Below the pieces are notes generated by a model. The model saw only the letters and a program-made list of their open reading frames with translations, searched no databases and was not told the origin of the DNA. From positions 551,374 to 615,373 of the forward strand of contig MTMA02000006.1 in the NCBI GenBank assembly GCA_002011075.2: DNA of 64,000 bases. Direction: 5' to 3'. The translations under genes were made by a program, and so were the position numbers. This document shows positions 44,417-53,706 of this stretch, piece by piece. Position 1 is the first letter of the stretch. The number at the start of each line of letters is the position of its first letter. Source of the stretch: Candidatus Scotarchaeum otlingeri (GTDB taxonomy: Archaea > Thermoproteota > Nitrososphaeria > Geothermarchaeales > JDFR-13).

Positions 44417-45346
44417 CTATTCTTCTTTCTTTAAAGCTTCCCAGATTCCAAAGCCACCCACAGTATCAGGCCTCTCGACGGGGTTATACCACTTTTTCTT
44501 AGTGCCTATTTTACTTCGCATTTTCCAGCCCATTGATTTAGGTTCTTTATCTATCATTTTCAAGAGCTTATCTATACGACTACTAATTACTTCTATGTCC
44601 TCGTCGGATATCTTACTTTTATCGATATTGGAGTCCTTACCGTATTTATCTAGGTCTGTAATCACCCTCTTTATCATTTTTAGGTTCGTTGTTGCTGTGT
44701 ACCAGAATCCCCAGTCCTTAGATAATAACTTAGCTATATATTTACCATTGATAACTTCTGGGTCGTCTTTTTCACCGATATCATGAGCTCTTAATAATAG
44801 GAGAACATCCTTCAGATCTTTTTCACCGAAAGCTTGCCAAATCTGTATTTTCTCTAATAATAATTCTGTAAGTGGAATTGTTGGCTTATCTATCTCTAGT
44901 CTTCCTTTGAAGCTTATAGGGTGGTTCGCCACTCTCAATTCATCATAAAATACATCTATGTAAAACCATCCATCAGGATGAAAATATATTTGTCTTCCAC
45001 TTGCAGCACTTGATAATGTAGCTTTTCTCTTAACATATCCCGCTTGTTCAATGAAGAAGTTGGTTAACCCCTTTCTATATTTGCCGTACGACATAAAATC
45101 TATATCGGAATATTCTTGTCCACCAAACTGTGGATCTCCATATCTACCTATATTTATTGCAAAATCTTCATAGTCCAGACTATGTATCCTAATTGCTAAT
45201 CCTCCTAATAGCCTTAGAATATATCCATTCTTCTCAGCTTCCTCAACCAACCTGATGCCTTCTTCTATAAAGACCTTTGTAGGAACTATTCCCGCCCACT
45301 CTTCGGGTAACTTCCTTCTGATCTCTCTATCGAATAACCAAGCCAT
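44417..45346 (-). CDS. nucleotidyltransferase-fold protein
   Basis: 309 residues. RLLGGLAIRIHS near residue 45 and QEYSDIDFMSYGKYR near residue 80 are the GG/S and DxD-type motifs of nucleotidyltransferases, and PTIPLTELLLEKIQIWQAFGEKDLKDVLLLLRAHDIG follows as in AbiEii/MNT-like or resistance-type transferases. No toxin/antitoxin partner is adjacent. Target unknown. Flanked by about 145 and 120 bases of AT-rich sequence without recognised features. Confidence 0.72.
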   Translation of the reverse strand: MAWLFDREIRRKLPEEWAGIVPTKVFIEEGIRLVEEAEKNGYILRLLGGLAIRIHSLDYEDFAINIGRYGDPQFGGQEYSDIDFMSYGKYRKGLTNFFIEQAGYVKRKATLSSAASGRQIYFHPDGWFYIDVFYDELRVANHPISFKGRLEIDKPTIPLTELLLEKIQIWQAFGEKDLKDVLLLLRAHDIGEKDDPEVINGKYIAKLLSKDWGFWYTATTNLKMIKRVITDLDKYGKDSNIDKSKISDEDIEVISSRIDKLLKMIDKEPKSMGWKMRSKIGTKKKWYNPVERPDTVGGFGIWEALKKEE

Positions 45347-45464
45347 TATAACACCAATAATAATATTAATATTTAGGATACTTTTTAGTATATCTAAATG
45401 TAAAATACTTGTTACTAATGATATAGATAAATATACATATATCGAGTTAGTATCGATTATTACC

Positions 45465-46076
45465 CTATGGAACAGGATAATATCTATAGATCCTACGTAT
45501 TAATCTTCTTCCTCTGTAATAACCATATATAAGTCCTGCTAATAATCCGCCGGCGTGAGCTATTACGTTGGCCGGAAAGGCTAGGTTTATCATGAATATT
45601 AGTATTGCATAGAAGATCGCATTCTGTATTCCCCCACTAAATACTCCCCCAAACATAACTAATGCACCGAATATAGCGAATACAGCTCCGCTGGCTCCGA
45701 AACTTATTGTTGAAGGTGGAAATATCATCAGAGTCAGTATATTCCCCAAAATACCACCTGAGAAATATATAAGGAGTAAATCCCTATTACTCATCATTTT
45801 CTCTATCTGCCGTCCCAAAAAGAATAGCCAGAACATATTTAGTCCGAGGTGCAGCAGATCTCCGTGTACAAACATGGCTGTAATAAGCTGGTAATAGGCA
45901 CCTCTATATATTACTGCATAATTATACTGGCCTAGCCAAGATAATACGGCTATGTTTATCTTGACAATATTATTTCCTACTATGCCGGTGAATATATAGA
46001 CAAGAATATTCAGGGTAAGCAATACGTTTGTAATACTTGAAAAGAAGCCTTCTTCCCCTTCCCATCTCCTATACAT
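45465..46076 (-). CDS. rhomboid family intramembrane serine protease
   Basis: 203 residues, six membrane segments. HGDLLHLGLNMFWLFFLGRQIE has the conserved His and Asn of the oxyanion region, ISFGASGAVFAIFGALV has the catalytic serine (GASG), and VIAHAGGLLAGLIYG has the catalytic histidine. All parts of the Ser-His dyad are present, so it should be active. Single gene. Confidence 0.93.
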   Translation of the reverse strand: MYRRWEGEEGFFSSITNVLLTLNILVYIFTGIVGNNIVKINIAVLSWLGQYNYAVIYRGAYYQLITAMFVHGDLLHLGLNMFWLFFLGRQIEKMMSNRDLLLIYFSGGILGNILTLMIFPPSTISFGASGAVFAIFGALVMFGGVFSGGIQNAIFYAILIFMINLAFPANVIAHAGGLLAGLIYGYYRGRRLIRRIYRYYPVP

Positions 46077-46182
46077 CTGGATCCCTCGTACCTTAATGGC
46101 ATTATACTAATTAGATATATTTATGTGTTATATATGAAGAATAATTATCTAGGATAATTCTCCACCCATTAACAAGTAATTA

Positions 46183-46192
46183 AAGATATAAA
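46183..46192 (+). promoter_or_regulatory. TATA-like box for ECF S-component gene
   Basis: AAGATATAAA is centred about 30 bases before GTG 46218 and 39 before ATG 46227. A leaderless message from GTG is therefore the simplest reading. No riboswitch-like structure is seen in the short leader. Confidence 0.4.
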
Positions 46193-46217
46193 CCCCATCA
46201 ACATCAATATCTTTCTG

Positions 46218-46961
46218 GTGAATAGAATGACTACGTTAACAAGTCTTCACCGTAGAATCCATCAAAGTAGAATATTATCGATAAGTATAACGAGCGTAAT
46301 GATAGGCTTGGTATATGCCTTGACTATGGTATTCAACTTATATATCCCACAAACGCAGGGCTTCTTCAATTTCGGAGAAGTAGGGGTCTATATCTCAGCA
46401 TTAGTAGGAGGACCGATCGTCGGTTTTATAGCTGGCAGTATAGGTTCAAGCCTTGCTGATATTACATTGGGCTATTCCTACTACGCGCCCGGTACATTCA
46501 TTATAAAAGGAGTGGAGGGTTTCATAGTAGGCTTTATGGCGATATTAATAGATACAGAGTTAAGAGACAAGAAAACGCTCTTTATAGGTATATCTAGCAT
46601 TGTTCCTTTAGCGCTAATTATGTATTTGTTTGGGGTTAATCTCTATATCGGGGAAGCAGAGGTATCTCTGCCTATGGGAGTATATTATTCTATTGCACTA
46701 AATGAGGCAGTATGGATGGTGTCTTCAACGATCTTTGCAATTGTAGTCATATATCTGACTTTGAAGTATTCAGATGTCTCGGGCTGGGTTGTGGCGATGG
46801 CTATGGGCGGCTTAGAAATGGTGTTAGGATATTACTTATATGAACAATATATCTTGGGATATATGGCTATAGCTGAGGTGCCATTTAATCTAATGCAGGT
46901 TATTATAGGGATATTCGGCGCTACAATTGTGACACATTATCTTAGGAGGGTGAGGATATAA
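46218..46961 (+). CDS. ECF-type vitamin transporter, S component
   Basis: 247 residues with six membrane segments. VGVYISALVGGPIVGFIAGSIGSSLADITLGYSYYAPGTFIIKGVEGF is the signature region of archaeal ECF S components of the riboflavin/unknown-ligand type. The ligand is not recognisable. No ATPase or T component (EcfA, EcfT) lies nearby, so it must use a shared energy module from elsewhere or act alone. Start GTG 46218 or ATG 46227. Confidence 0.82.
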   Translation: MNRMTTLTSLHRRIHQSRILSISITSVMIGLVYALTMVFNLYIPQTQGFFNFGEVGVYISALVGGPIVGFIAGSIGSSLADITLGYSYYAPGTFIIKGVEGFIVGFMAILIDTELRDKKTLFIGISSIVPLALIMYLFGVNLYIGEAEVSLPMGVYYSIALNEAVWMVSSTIFAIVVIYLTLKYSDVSGWVVAMAMGGLEMVLGYYLYEQYILGYMAIAEVPFNLMQVIIGIFGATIVTHYLRRVRI

Positions 46962-46965
46962 AAAG

Positions 46966-47379
46966 CTAATTGGTTTTTGATAGGGACTTCAAGTTCATAC
47001 CTTTTGTAATAAGTTTGACGAACTCTGGACCTTCTTCTTCTTCCATCTCCTTAATTACTCTCCAGAAAACCTCAGGGGAATTGTCTAGAAGATAATAAAG
47101 GTGATAACGTATCTTCTTGATTATTTGGAATCTTAGTCCACGGATTTTCCGGAGCTCTTCTCTACACTCTGAACAGTATTTCTTCTTTCCGAAGTCCCTA
47201 AAGTATCTCTCGCAGATTGGGCATTTTTTATGATGTGGATTGGGTTTATAGCCGTACTTTCTACGCCAGTATCTTACTGTCCATATGCTAATGCCTAGTG
47301 ATTTACTGATTTCCTCATCACTGAGTCCTTTGTTATATAGTTTTAGTATATCCTCCTCCCTCATAGATTTTCTGGACAT
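46966..47379 (-). CDS. helix-turn-helix plus zinc-ribbon protein
   Basis: 137 residues. Residues 5-45 form a Hin/MarR-like helix-turn-helix (DEEISKSLGISIWTVRYWRRKYG). Residues 53-75 hold CPICERYF...KKYCSEC, a C4 zinc-binding knuckle. The rest is helical and acidic near the end. It is a likely DNA-binding protein of archaeal type; target unknown. Convergent with the ECF gene, 4 bases between stops. Confidence 0.72.
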   Translation of the reverse strand: MSRKSMREEDILKLYNKGLSDEEISKSLGISIWTVRYWRRKYGYKPNPHHKKCPICERYFRDFGKKKYCSECREELRKIRGLRFQIIKKIRYHLYYLLDNSPEVFWRVIKEMEEEEGPEFVKLITKGMNLKSLSKTN

Positions 47380-47523
47380 TCTCCTATTAATATCTATAGC
47401 AGAAAATTTAAGTTTATATATCTTTTATTGCCGATTTTATATAAACTCCGAAAATATCATGCTTTAATACATGTCCAACTTAATGACTTATTGATAATTT
47501 ACCGGCATATCTTTTATGTAATA

Positions 47524-47533
47524 TTAATATAAA
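47524..47533 (+). promoter_or_regulatory. TATA-like box for membrane protein/wHTH pair
   Basis: TTAATATAAA is about 24 bases before the ATG at 47552, consistent with a leaderless two-gene transcript. Confidence 0.45.
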
Positions 47534-47551
47534 TCTCTTATTGGTGCTCTC

Positions 47552-48217
47552 ATGATAGCAGATATCTATTATCTAATACCTCTGTATCGTTGGAAGATAC
47601 CTACCCTAACGTTCATAGATTCCGTCATTAATCTTATTACTACTATTATAGCATTAGTCATAGGATTATATGCCTATAAAGGATACTTGTTAACGAGAGA
47701 AAAGAAGCTACTCCATATCAATATTAGTTTTACAGTTATAGGAGGAGGCATATTAGTTGAAGCCATACTTAACTTTTTAGCAGTCATATCTCGAGCTCCA
47801 AGTCTATTCATAATAGGTGAATCCGTCTCTATGACGGCCCAGATCTTAGGTTATTTGATACTATTATACACGTATTATAGACCCGGAATTATAGAGGAAG
47901 AGGCTGTAGTAGGCGCCTCCCTATTAATATTAGAGGGAATAAGGAAAGGCAGAGTATTATATGGATACCTCATTTTAGCGATTATAGTGATCTTTATTCT
48001 CTATAGATTATCGCTAAATTTGATAGTTAAGAAAGATGTAGGGGCTTTACTATCATTTACAGCGTTTACAGTGCTTGAAGCTTCATATCTATTGTTTACA
48101 TTATCTCTATATAACATTAGACTCTACTTTGTAGGAGAATTGTTTAGAATGACAGGGTTCGTAATCTTAGCTATATTACTATATATAATCAGCAGAGGAG
48201 CTGAGAGGCGATTATGA
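47552..48217 (+). CDS. multi-spanning membrane protein paired with winged-helix gene
   Basis: 221 residues with about seven hydrophobic segments and few charged residues. No known domain is recognised; the even spacing of segments resembles archaeal sensor-like membrane proteins found beside a winged-helix regulator. A 4-base overlap (ATGA) links it to the next gene, a small DNA-binding protein, suggesting that the two act as a membrane sensor with cytoplasmic effector. That function is an inference from layout only. Confidence 0.65.
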   Translation: MIADIYYLIPLYRWKIPTLTFIDSVINLITTIIALVIGLYAYKGYLLTREKKLLHINISFTVIGGGILVEAILNFLAVISRAPSLFIIGESVSMTAQILGYLILLYTYYRPGIIEEEAVVGASLLILEGIRKGRVLYGYLILAIIVIFILYRLSLNLIVKKDVGALLSFTAFTVLEASYLLFTLSLYNIRLYFVGELFRMTGFVILAILLYIISRGAERRL

Positions 48218-48492
48218 AGAAAAGCTATAGATCCAAACTCAAGATATTATATGACGTATTAGTAAGCATCGAAAGATTAGAATATGATGAAGGAAGGGCG
48301 CTGCCTACCAAAATAATGTATTTATCAAATCTCTCTTACGATAGACTGAATATCTATCTAAGAGAACTTCTGGAAAAAGGGTTAATAGTCCGGGTAAATG
48401 ATGGTTACTCTTTAACTCAGGAAGGCGCCAAATTCATGTCTGAAATAAGGAAAATGATCTCATTTCTAAGTGCCTTCGGCTTAGAACTATAG
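48214..48492 (+). CDS. small winged-helix DNA-binding protein
   Basis: 92 residues. The pattern is a single winged helix: PTKIMYLSNLSYDRLNIYLRELLEKGLIVRVNDGYSLTQEGAKFM, which is the ArsR/MarR-like or archaeal PadR-like fold with the wing at VNDGYSLTQEG. It is coupled to the upstream membrane protein by a 4-base overlap. It is convergent with the MMPL gene and the two stops overlap by 6 bases. Confidence 0.75.
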   Translation: MKKSYRSKLKILYDVLVSIERLEYDEGRALPTKIMYLSNLSYDRLNIYLRELLEKGLIVRVNDGYSLTQEGAKFMSEIRKMISFLSAFGLEL

Positions 48493-51400
48493 CTCCTCTA
48501 CAACTTTTGGTTTGCTAGGCCACCAATTCCATTTCTTAAGCACCATCATTATCGATGGAACTAGAAATATCCTAACCAAAAATGTATCTAATAAAATTGC
48601 TAGAGAAAGTGTAAAGCCGCTCTCAATAAGTATATAACTTGATGATAACATTAGGGTTCCTAACGCAGCTGCCAGTATCAATCCGCATGCAGTTATAACA
48701 AGACCGGTCTTCTCTACACTTCTTACAATCGCATCTTCGTCAGATCTGCCACGCCCAACTTCTTCCTTGATTCTTGAAACAAGAAATATATCATAATCCA
48801 TGCCTAAGCCCATTAATAAGCTAAAGAGTAGTATAGGTATTATCCAATAGATTCCCATTCCAATATAGAATTGAAATAATAGTATCAGGAATCCTACCGC
48901 CCAGAGTATACTCATCAATATGGTTAGAATCAGCCTTATCGGGATGAATACACTTCTCAAAAGGAGAAATAGTATCATATAGATAAGGATTATGACTATC
49001 GGTATTACCCGTGTATAAAAATCTTGATCTATCATATTAAGTACATCATATAGAAGAGCTGTATTCCCAGTAACATAGATCTTACTACCTGGAAGATAAA
49101 TATCTTTATTCTCTGATAATATCGATCTAGTATCGCTAATTACATCAAAAGCTTCTCTAGATGTATACATCACCAATAAACCTAACTGGAATCTTACATA
49201 CCTACCGTCTTCACTAATATATTCACTAATAGACTCCATGTCTTGGCTGGTGATATTTGAGGGCCCCAAATACTGACTATAGGGCCTAGTAGGACCATAA
49301 AGATTCTCTGGGTCTATATATTGAATATCTTTTACGCTAGATATGAGATATTCCAGAGAGTTATATAGCTCCTTATCTAACGACCCATCGATAACTAAAG
49401 GACTTGGTAATTCTATAATTACATCGATCTTCGAGAGGTATTTTGAGCCGAAATTATCAATTATAAAATCGTATCCCTGTTTACTCTTAAGGTTAGGCAT
49501 CATTCCAAAGATATCATAACTTCTACTCATCTGCATTGTAGGCACCAACAATATCAGCGTCATAATTATGAATACACCAATTATAATCCATGGCTTTTCT
49601 ACAGAGTAACTGGCCGCTTTCTTTAACAATCTTCCTCTAGCCACACTCTTAGGCGGTCGTCTTCGAGGCCACATGATTTTATCTCCTAAAAGCAATATCA
49701 GGGAGGGTATGACAATGACAGCTGTTAACAATGCCACAAGTATACCAAGCATTAGGGATAGACCTATACTGCTTAGAATCCCGACTCTACTTATCGCTAA
49801 CCCCCCGAACCCCGCGATAACGGTTGCTCCACTACTTATCACTGCTTCTCCTCCAAATTTTCCAGCTCTGTAAACGGATAAATTGACATCACTTCCCTCC
49901 CCTCTTTCTTCAAAATATCTAAAGATTATATATACCGCATAATCAACTCCAGCCCCCATCATGATTGTAACGAGGAAGCTTCTCGACAAATAGTATATAT
50001 CTAATCCTAGGATGCTTGATAATAGATATAGTAAGCCTTGCGCCATGAATATGGCGGAGCCGATGGTTATGAGAGGTAATATGGGGGCTATAAATGAAGA
50101 TAGTAGAACCGATAATAATAAGATAACAAATATCACCGTCATTCTATCTATATTTTCGATATCCTGTTTATTCGCCTCCTCCATCTCTATCCATAGGATA
50201 TCTTCGCCGGTAACATAGCCTTCTTCAATTCTGCCTTTCTTGAACTCCATCTCTAATATATTATTTAGAATGTTAACCCACCAGGATAACACCTCAATTT
50301 CAACATCCTTGTATTCTATTAATATTAAAGCTGATCTATTATCTATCGCTAATAAACCTATGTCTTCCTTAATTATGACATCTGGATATCTTGGTGGCGG
50401 TGATTCCTGAAGAATCTTATTGAATATGGTGTCTGCAGCTTTCTTTATTATTCGATTCATAGATAATTCAGATGGTTCGGGTCCTAACTCATAAATCTCT
50501 CCAATCATATCTGCATAATCAGGTGGTGACATATTAAGGAAGATACTTATCATAAATTCTTTAAGTAAATCATCATCAATCGTTCTGCCAAGGTTATAGA
50601 TATCTTTTAGCATCGATTTAGTTATGGTTATATTAAGTTCCTCCTCCTCTAAGTACTTGGAGATACCTTGATATACCTTTTCTATGCTAAGATCTAGGAG
50701 TTTCATGTGGAGAAGCGACTGATTTAGCCAATCTATCGGATATACATTACTAGTAAATTCCCTTATCTCTCTCCTCATATAATAAGGCACTGCAGGGTAA
50801 GCCAGTAACGTATCTATTGCATCTTGAATGGAGGCGATAGTTATATTTGTCAACGTCGAGTTATCAATATACGAAGGATCTGGATAAGGATTATTAAAAC
50901 TAGAATTCCAGCCGCTGAAGATTATATTAAGATAAAGATATATGTTTTCTAACTCTCTAGTATCATATCTCATCGATAGGATAAACATAGTTATTTCTTG
51001 CGATAATCTGTTTATCTGGAATATATCGAGAACCGGCTCTGGATAAGTACTTAGATACATCTCTCTATAAATCTGAATCCATAGGTCTCTATAGTAGAAG
51101 GGTATTCCATATAATACCTCTCCCATTTCGTGGTAGGAATCATAGACCTTATATGTTTTATCATGAACTTCGATGATCATATCTTTAACTTCATATAGAA
51201 GGTGATGTATATCTGTGACATTACCATATATAGTTAAGTAAATTTCATCATAAGTCTTATTCATTATTTCCCAATACTTCTCTTTGATAGCCTCATATGT
51301 ATCAGTTGGTGAAATAACCTGAACTATCCATGTAAGATTCTTTCTTTCTATATTAGACTCTATAATGCGTGTGAGAACATCCTGTTCTTCATATAGCGAT

Positions 51401-51639
51401 GAATTATATTTAACGGCAATTATAATTGTGTTAAGATCCCCTGTATCACGAAAATACATTTCTAGAATATCCCTTCCGATATTACTCTCGATATTTTTAG
51501 GAATGAAGGGTTCTTCGCTGTATTGTAATGCCTCATCTAATTTACCTGCCATAGGCAACAGTATAATAAATAGAAGTATCCAGAAGGCTATTATCTTCTT
51601 ATTGTGTTTGAATATTGTTCTCATCATAGAGGTTAGCAA
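48487..51639 (-). CDS. MMPL/RND-superfamily transport protein
   Basis: 1050 residues. One N-terminal membrane helix, a long outside domain (about 35-490), six helices with the sterol-sensing-type block (RSFLVTIMMGAGVDYAVYIIFRY; Asp in the membrane), a second outside domain, and six more helices with LLMGLGMDYDIFLVSRIKEEVGRG. This is the MMPL-type RND fold seen in archaea and mycobacteria, used to export lipids or hydrophobic compounds with proton flow through the intramembrane Asp. The first outside domain is unusually large and rich in Tyr, Asp and Asn-x-Ser/Thr sites. Monocistronic. Confidence 0.88.
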   Translation of the reverse strand: MLTSMMRTIFKHNKKIIAFWILLFIILLPMAGKLDEALQYSEEPFIPKNIESNIGRDILEMYFRDTGDLNTIIIAVKYNSSLYEEQDVLTRIIESNIERKNLTWIVQVISPTDTYEAIKEKYWEIMNKTYDEIYLTIYGNVTDIHHLLYEVKDMIIEVHDKTYKVYDSYHEMGEVLYGIPFYYRDLWIQIYREMYLSTYPEPVLDIFQINRLSQEITMFILSMRYDTRELENIYLYLNIIFSGWNSSFNNPYPDPSYIDNSTLTNITIASIQDAIDTLLAYPAVPYYMRREIREFTSNVYPIDWLNQSLLHMKLLDLSIEKVYQGISKYLEEEELNITITKSMLKDIYNLGRTIDDDLLKEFMISIFLNMSPPDYADMIGEIYELGPEPSELSMNRIIKKAADTIFNKILQESPPPRYPDVIIKEDIGLLAIDNRSALILIEYKDVEIEVLSWWVNILNNILEMEFKKGRIEEGYVTGEDILWIEMEEANKQDIENIDRMTVIFVILLLSVLLSSFIAPILPLITIGSAIFMAQGLLYLLSSILGLDIYYLSRSFLVTIMMGAGVDYAVYIIFRYFEERGEGSDVNLSVYRAGKFGGEAVISSGATVIAGFGGLAISRVGILSSIGLSLMLGILVALLTAVIVIPSLILLLGDKIMWPRRRPPKSVARGRLLKKAASYSVEKPWIIIGVFIIMTLILLVPTMQMSRSYDIFGMMPNLKSKQGYDFIIDNFGSKYLSKIDVIIELPSPLVIDGSLDKELYNSLEYLISSVKDIQYIDPENLYGPTRPYSQYLGPSNITSQDMESISEYISEDGRYVRFQLGLLVMYTSREAFDVISDTRSILSENKDIYLPGSKIYVTGNTALLYDVLNMIDQDFYTRVIPIVIILIYMILFLLLRSVFIPIRLILTILMSILWAVGFLILLFQFYIGMGIYWIIPILLFSLLMGLGMDYDIFLVSRIKEEVGRGRSDEDAIVRSVEKTGLVITACGLILAAALGTLMLSSSYILIESGFTLSLAILLDTFLVRIFLVPSIMMVLKKWNWWPSKPKVVEEL

Positions 51640-51798
51640 TGTTTATTACCTCTGACCCCCATTTACGCTGATGTATCGCTAACTATCTTATGACTACTCC
51701 AATGTATAATAATCTCATGCCAGAATTTCAATTTTCAGATATTAACATTGTAATATAGCTCTCTATACACCACTCTGGATATAGGTATTTGTAGATGA

Positions 51799-51869
51799 TT
51801 GCGGGGGTCTATCGAGAAGTGGCTCTTCATCACCTCAGCCTACGGCAGAGACCCGGGTCATCCCCCCAA
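51799..51869 (-). ncRNA. GC-rich candidate C/D box-like small RNA
   Basis: A compact 71-base block far richer in G and C than its AT-rich flanks lies in the 258-base gap between the MMPL gene and the next minus-strand gene. Read on the minus strand it opens with a GGGGG arm that can pair with a closing CCCCC. Next to that stem are GATGA and, at the far side, TAGA. In the centre are CTGA-GG-TGATGA, a good D'/C' box pair. This fits a C/D guide RNA with a kink-turn stem, but box D is imperfect and the guide lengths (about 19 and 16 bases) exceed the normal 10-12. Both strands are possible. Confidence 0.45.
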
Positions 51870-51897
51870 TTAAATTATATATGTTACCCCCAAAAAA

Positions 51898-52410
51898 TCA
51901 TTTACTTATTTCAGTAATGTAATCCCTTCTTTTTCTAACCCTTTTGCTAAGGACATCTGTGCCCTCCATCAACATCTGTAACATGATTCTACTCTCTGGA
52001 TCATTGAGTCCCCTCGATAAGAGTTTTACAAATCTATTATATAACTCCTGAGATAGCCTTAAGATTTTATAGTCTATCTCTACAACATTACCTATAGATG
52101 AGTGGTCAATTCCCTCTTTCTCGAAGAAGCTTTTATAACTCACTTCCCGTTTTATAAGCTCAGTTACGATACTATCTAACCTGAAAAGCAACTGTTGTAT
52201 CATTATCCTCTTATCTTCAGTTATTTCTTGTCTACTGAGTACAACCGATCTTCTCAGAATATCTATCGTTTTCTGGACTATATCAGCTATTTTTTCTCTA
52301 AAAGACTTATCAGTATTCTCTCTATCATCAATTTTATCATATCCCATGTAACCGGGTATCCTGTTTTTAAGTTCCTCTAGATAGGAAATGCTCATATCTC
52401 TCCACCCCAT
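51898..52410 (-). CDS. conserved helical protein of unknown function
   Basis: 170 residues. Near the N-terminus is YLEELKNRIPGYMGYDKIDD, a pattern (IPGYxGY followed by a charged helix) seen in helical archaeal and bacterial proteins of unknown role; the rest is two long amphipathic helical regions. No membrane segment or catalytic motif. It is divergent from the HtpX-like protease gene with about 185 bases between them, which is weak context for a membrane-quality role. Confidence 0.6.
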   Translation of the reverse strand: MGWRDMSISYLEELKNRIPGYMGYDKIDDRENTDKSFREKIADIVQKTIDILRRSVVLSRQEITEDKRIMIQQLLFRLDSIVTELIKREVSYKSFFEKEGIDHSSIGNVVEIDYKILRLSQELYNRFVKLLSRGLNDPESRIMLQMLMEGTDVLSKRVRKRRDYITEISK

Positions 52411-52596
52411 GTTTATCCCAATTAATAATGAATGAGAGAGTTATAAGTGGTGCTACCTAATTTTTTGGATTTTAGTAAGGAACTTATCGATGTATACCCG
52501 CTATCTTGATATATTGGAGCATTATTACCGCTATCCCTCTTTATTTAAATACTAAAGTTTTTTATATCCCCTTCTATAGATAGTTATGAAGTAGAT

Positions 52597-53694
52597 ATGA
52601 CCGGACTAGAATCGCTATTTTCAATTATAAGGGTGGAGGGATGGATAGCTATCGGGATAATCATCTTTTTCGGGATACTACTATTATTAAGCTATAGAGC
52701 AGGTGGAATAGGTCCCTCTAGCCTCAAAACACTAATATCACTTAAACTAGCCATGTTTATAACTGCAATATTAGTTTTCGGCGCTTCTATACTCCTTTTA
52801 CAGTATGTCCTAGCATTCTTCGAGTTTAGTCTTGAAGGTATGATATACTTAACAACGATATTCATAGTATTCTTTATGTTCTTCCAATGGCTTTTCTCAC
52901 CTAAATTTATCAATGCGATATACAAAGTAGACATTATCAAGGCGCCGACTAATAGAGATGAGGAATGGCTAGTACATAAGATAAGGGAACTATCTTCCGC
53001 TTCAGGATTAAAGAATCCTCCGAAGGTAGGTATAGCTAGAGGCCTCAAGATACCGAATGCCTTCGCTTATTCCAGCCCTATATATGGTATGCACGTGGCT
53101 GTTACCCCTTCACTTCTCGATAATATGCCTAAAGACGAGTTGGAGGCGGTGTTGGCACATGAAGTTGGTCACTTAAAGCATAAGGATGTTGTAGCTATGT
53201 TGGCAGTATCCTTCATACCAATTTTGATATATTATCTAGGTAGACACTTAATGTTCCTATCTGTATTCGGGTATGGCGCTAGAGATAGAGATAGGGGAGG
53301 CGGTGCAGCATACTTAATGATAATAGCATTAATCCTAATATTAGCTGGGATACTATTCCAGTTTCTAGTTAAACACTTTAATAGATTGAGAGAGTATTAT
53401 GCCGATGCTCACTCTGCAATAACTCTTCGTAACACTCGAAGTATGCAGAGAGCCCTAGCAAGACTAGACCTAATGTACAAGAACATTAAAGCTAGGGCGC
53501 CAGACCTTACACCATCAAACAATGTGATATCAATGCTATTTATATACAGTTCATTCATCGACTTCTTCTATGACCCTGTAGATACATATGTAGAGGAATT
53601 AAAGAAAAAGAAGACATCTTGGCTAATGGAATTGTTATCAACGCATCCACCGATCCCTAAAAGAATACGGTTTCTCGATAGACTTGGTCTGTAG
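52597..53694 (+). CDS. htpX: HtpX-like membrane zinc protease (M48)
   Basis: 365 residues. Three hydrophobic segments before residue 100, zinc motif HEVGH at residues 188-192 (VLAHEVGHLKHKD), two more membrane segments, then the third-ligand block LREYYADAHSAI. This is the HtpX layout: an inner-membrane protease that removes damaged membrane proteins. The family's C-terminal STHPPIPKRIRFL is present. A TATA-like TTTATATCC lies about 30-35 bases upstream of the ATG. Single gene. Confidence 0.93.
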   Translation: MTGLESLFSIIRVEGWIAIGIIIFFGILLLLSYRAGGIGPSSLKTLISLKLAMFITAILVFGASILLLQYVLAFFEFSLEGMIYLTTIFIVFFMFFQWLFSPKFINAIYKVDIIKAPTNRDEEWLVHKIRELSSASGLKNPPKVGIARGLKIPNAFAYSSPIYGMHVAVTPSLLDNMPKDELEAVLAHEVGHLKHKDVVAMLAVSFIPILIYYLGRHLMFLSVFGYGARDRDRGGGAAYLMIIALILILAGILFQFLVKHFNRLREYYADAHSAITLRNTRSMQRALARLDLMYKNIKARAPDLTPSNNVISMLFIYSSFIDFFYDPVDTYVEELKKKKTSWLMELLSTHPPIPKRIRFLDRLGL

Positions 53695-53706
53695 CAGCCC
53701 CATTTC

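Noticed and set aside
51799-51869. tRNA gene
   Set aside because: No T-arm GGTTCRAATCC, no proper cloverleaf, and the end stem has a C-C mismatch when folded as an acceptor stem.
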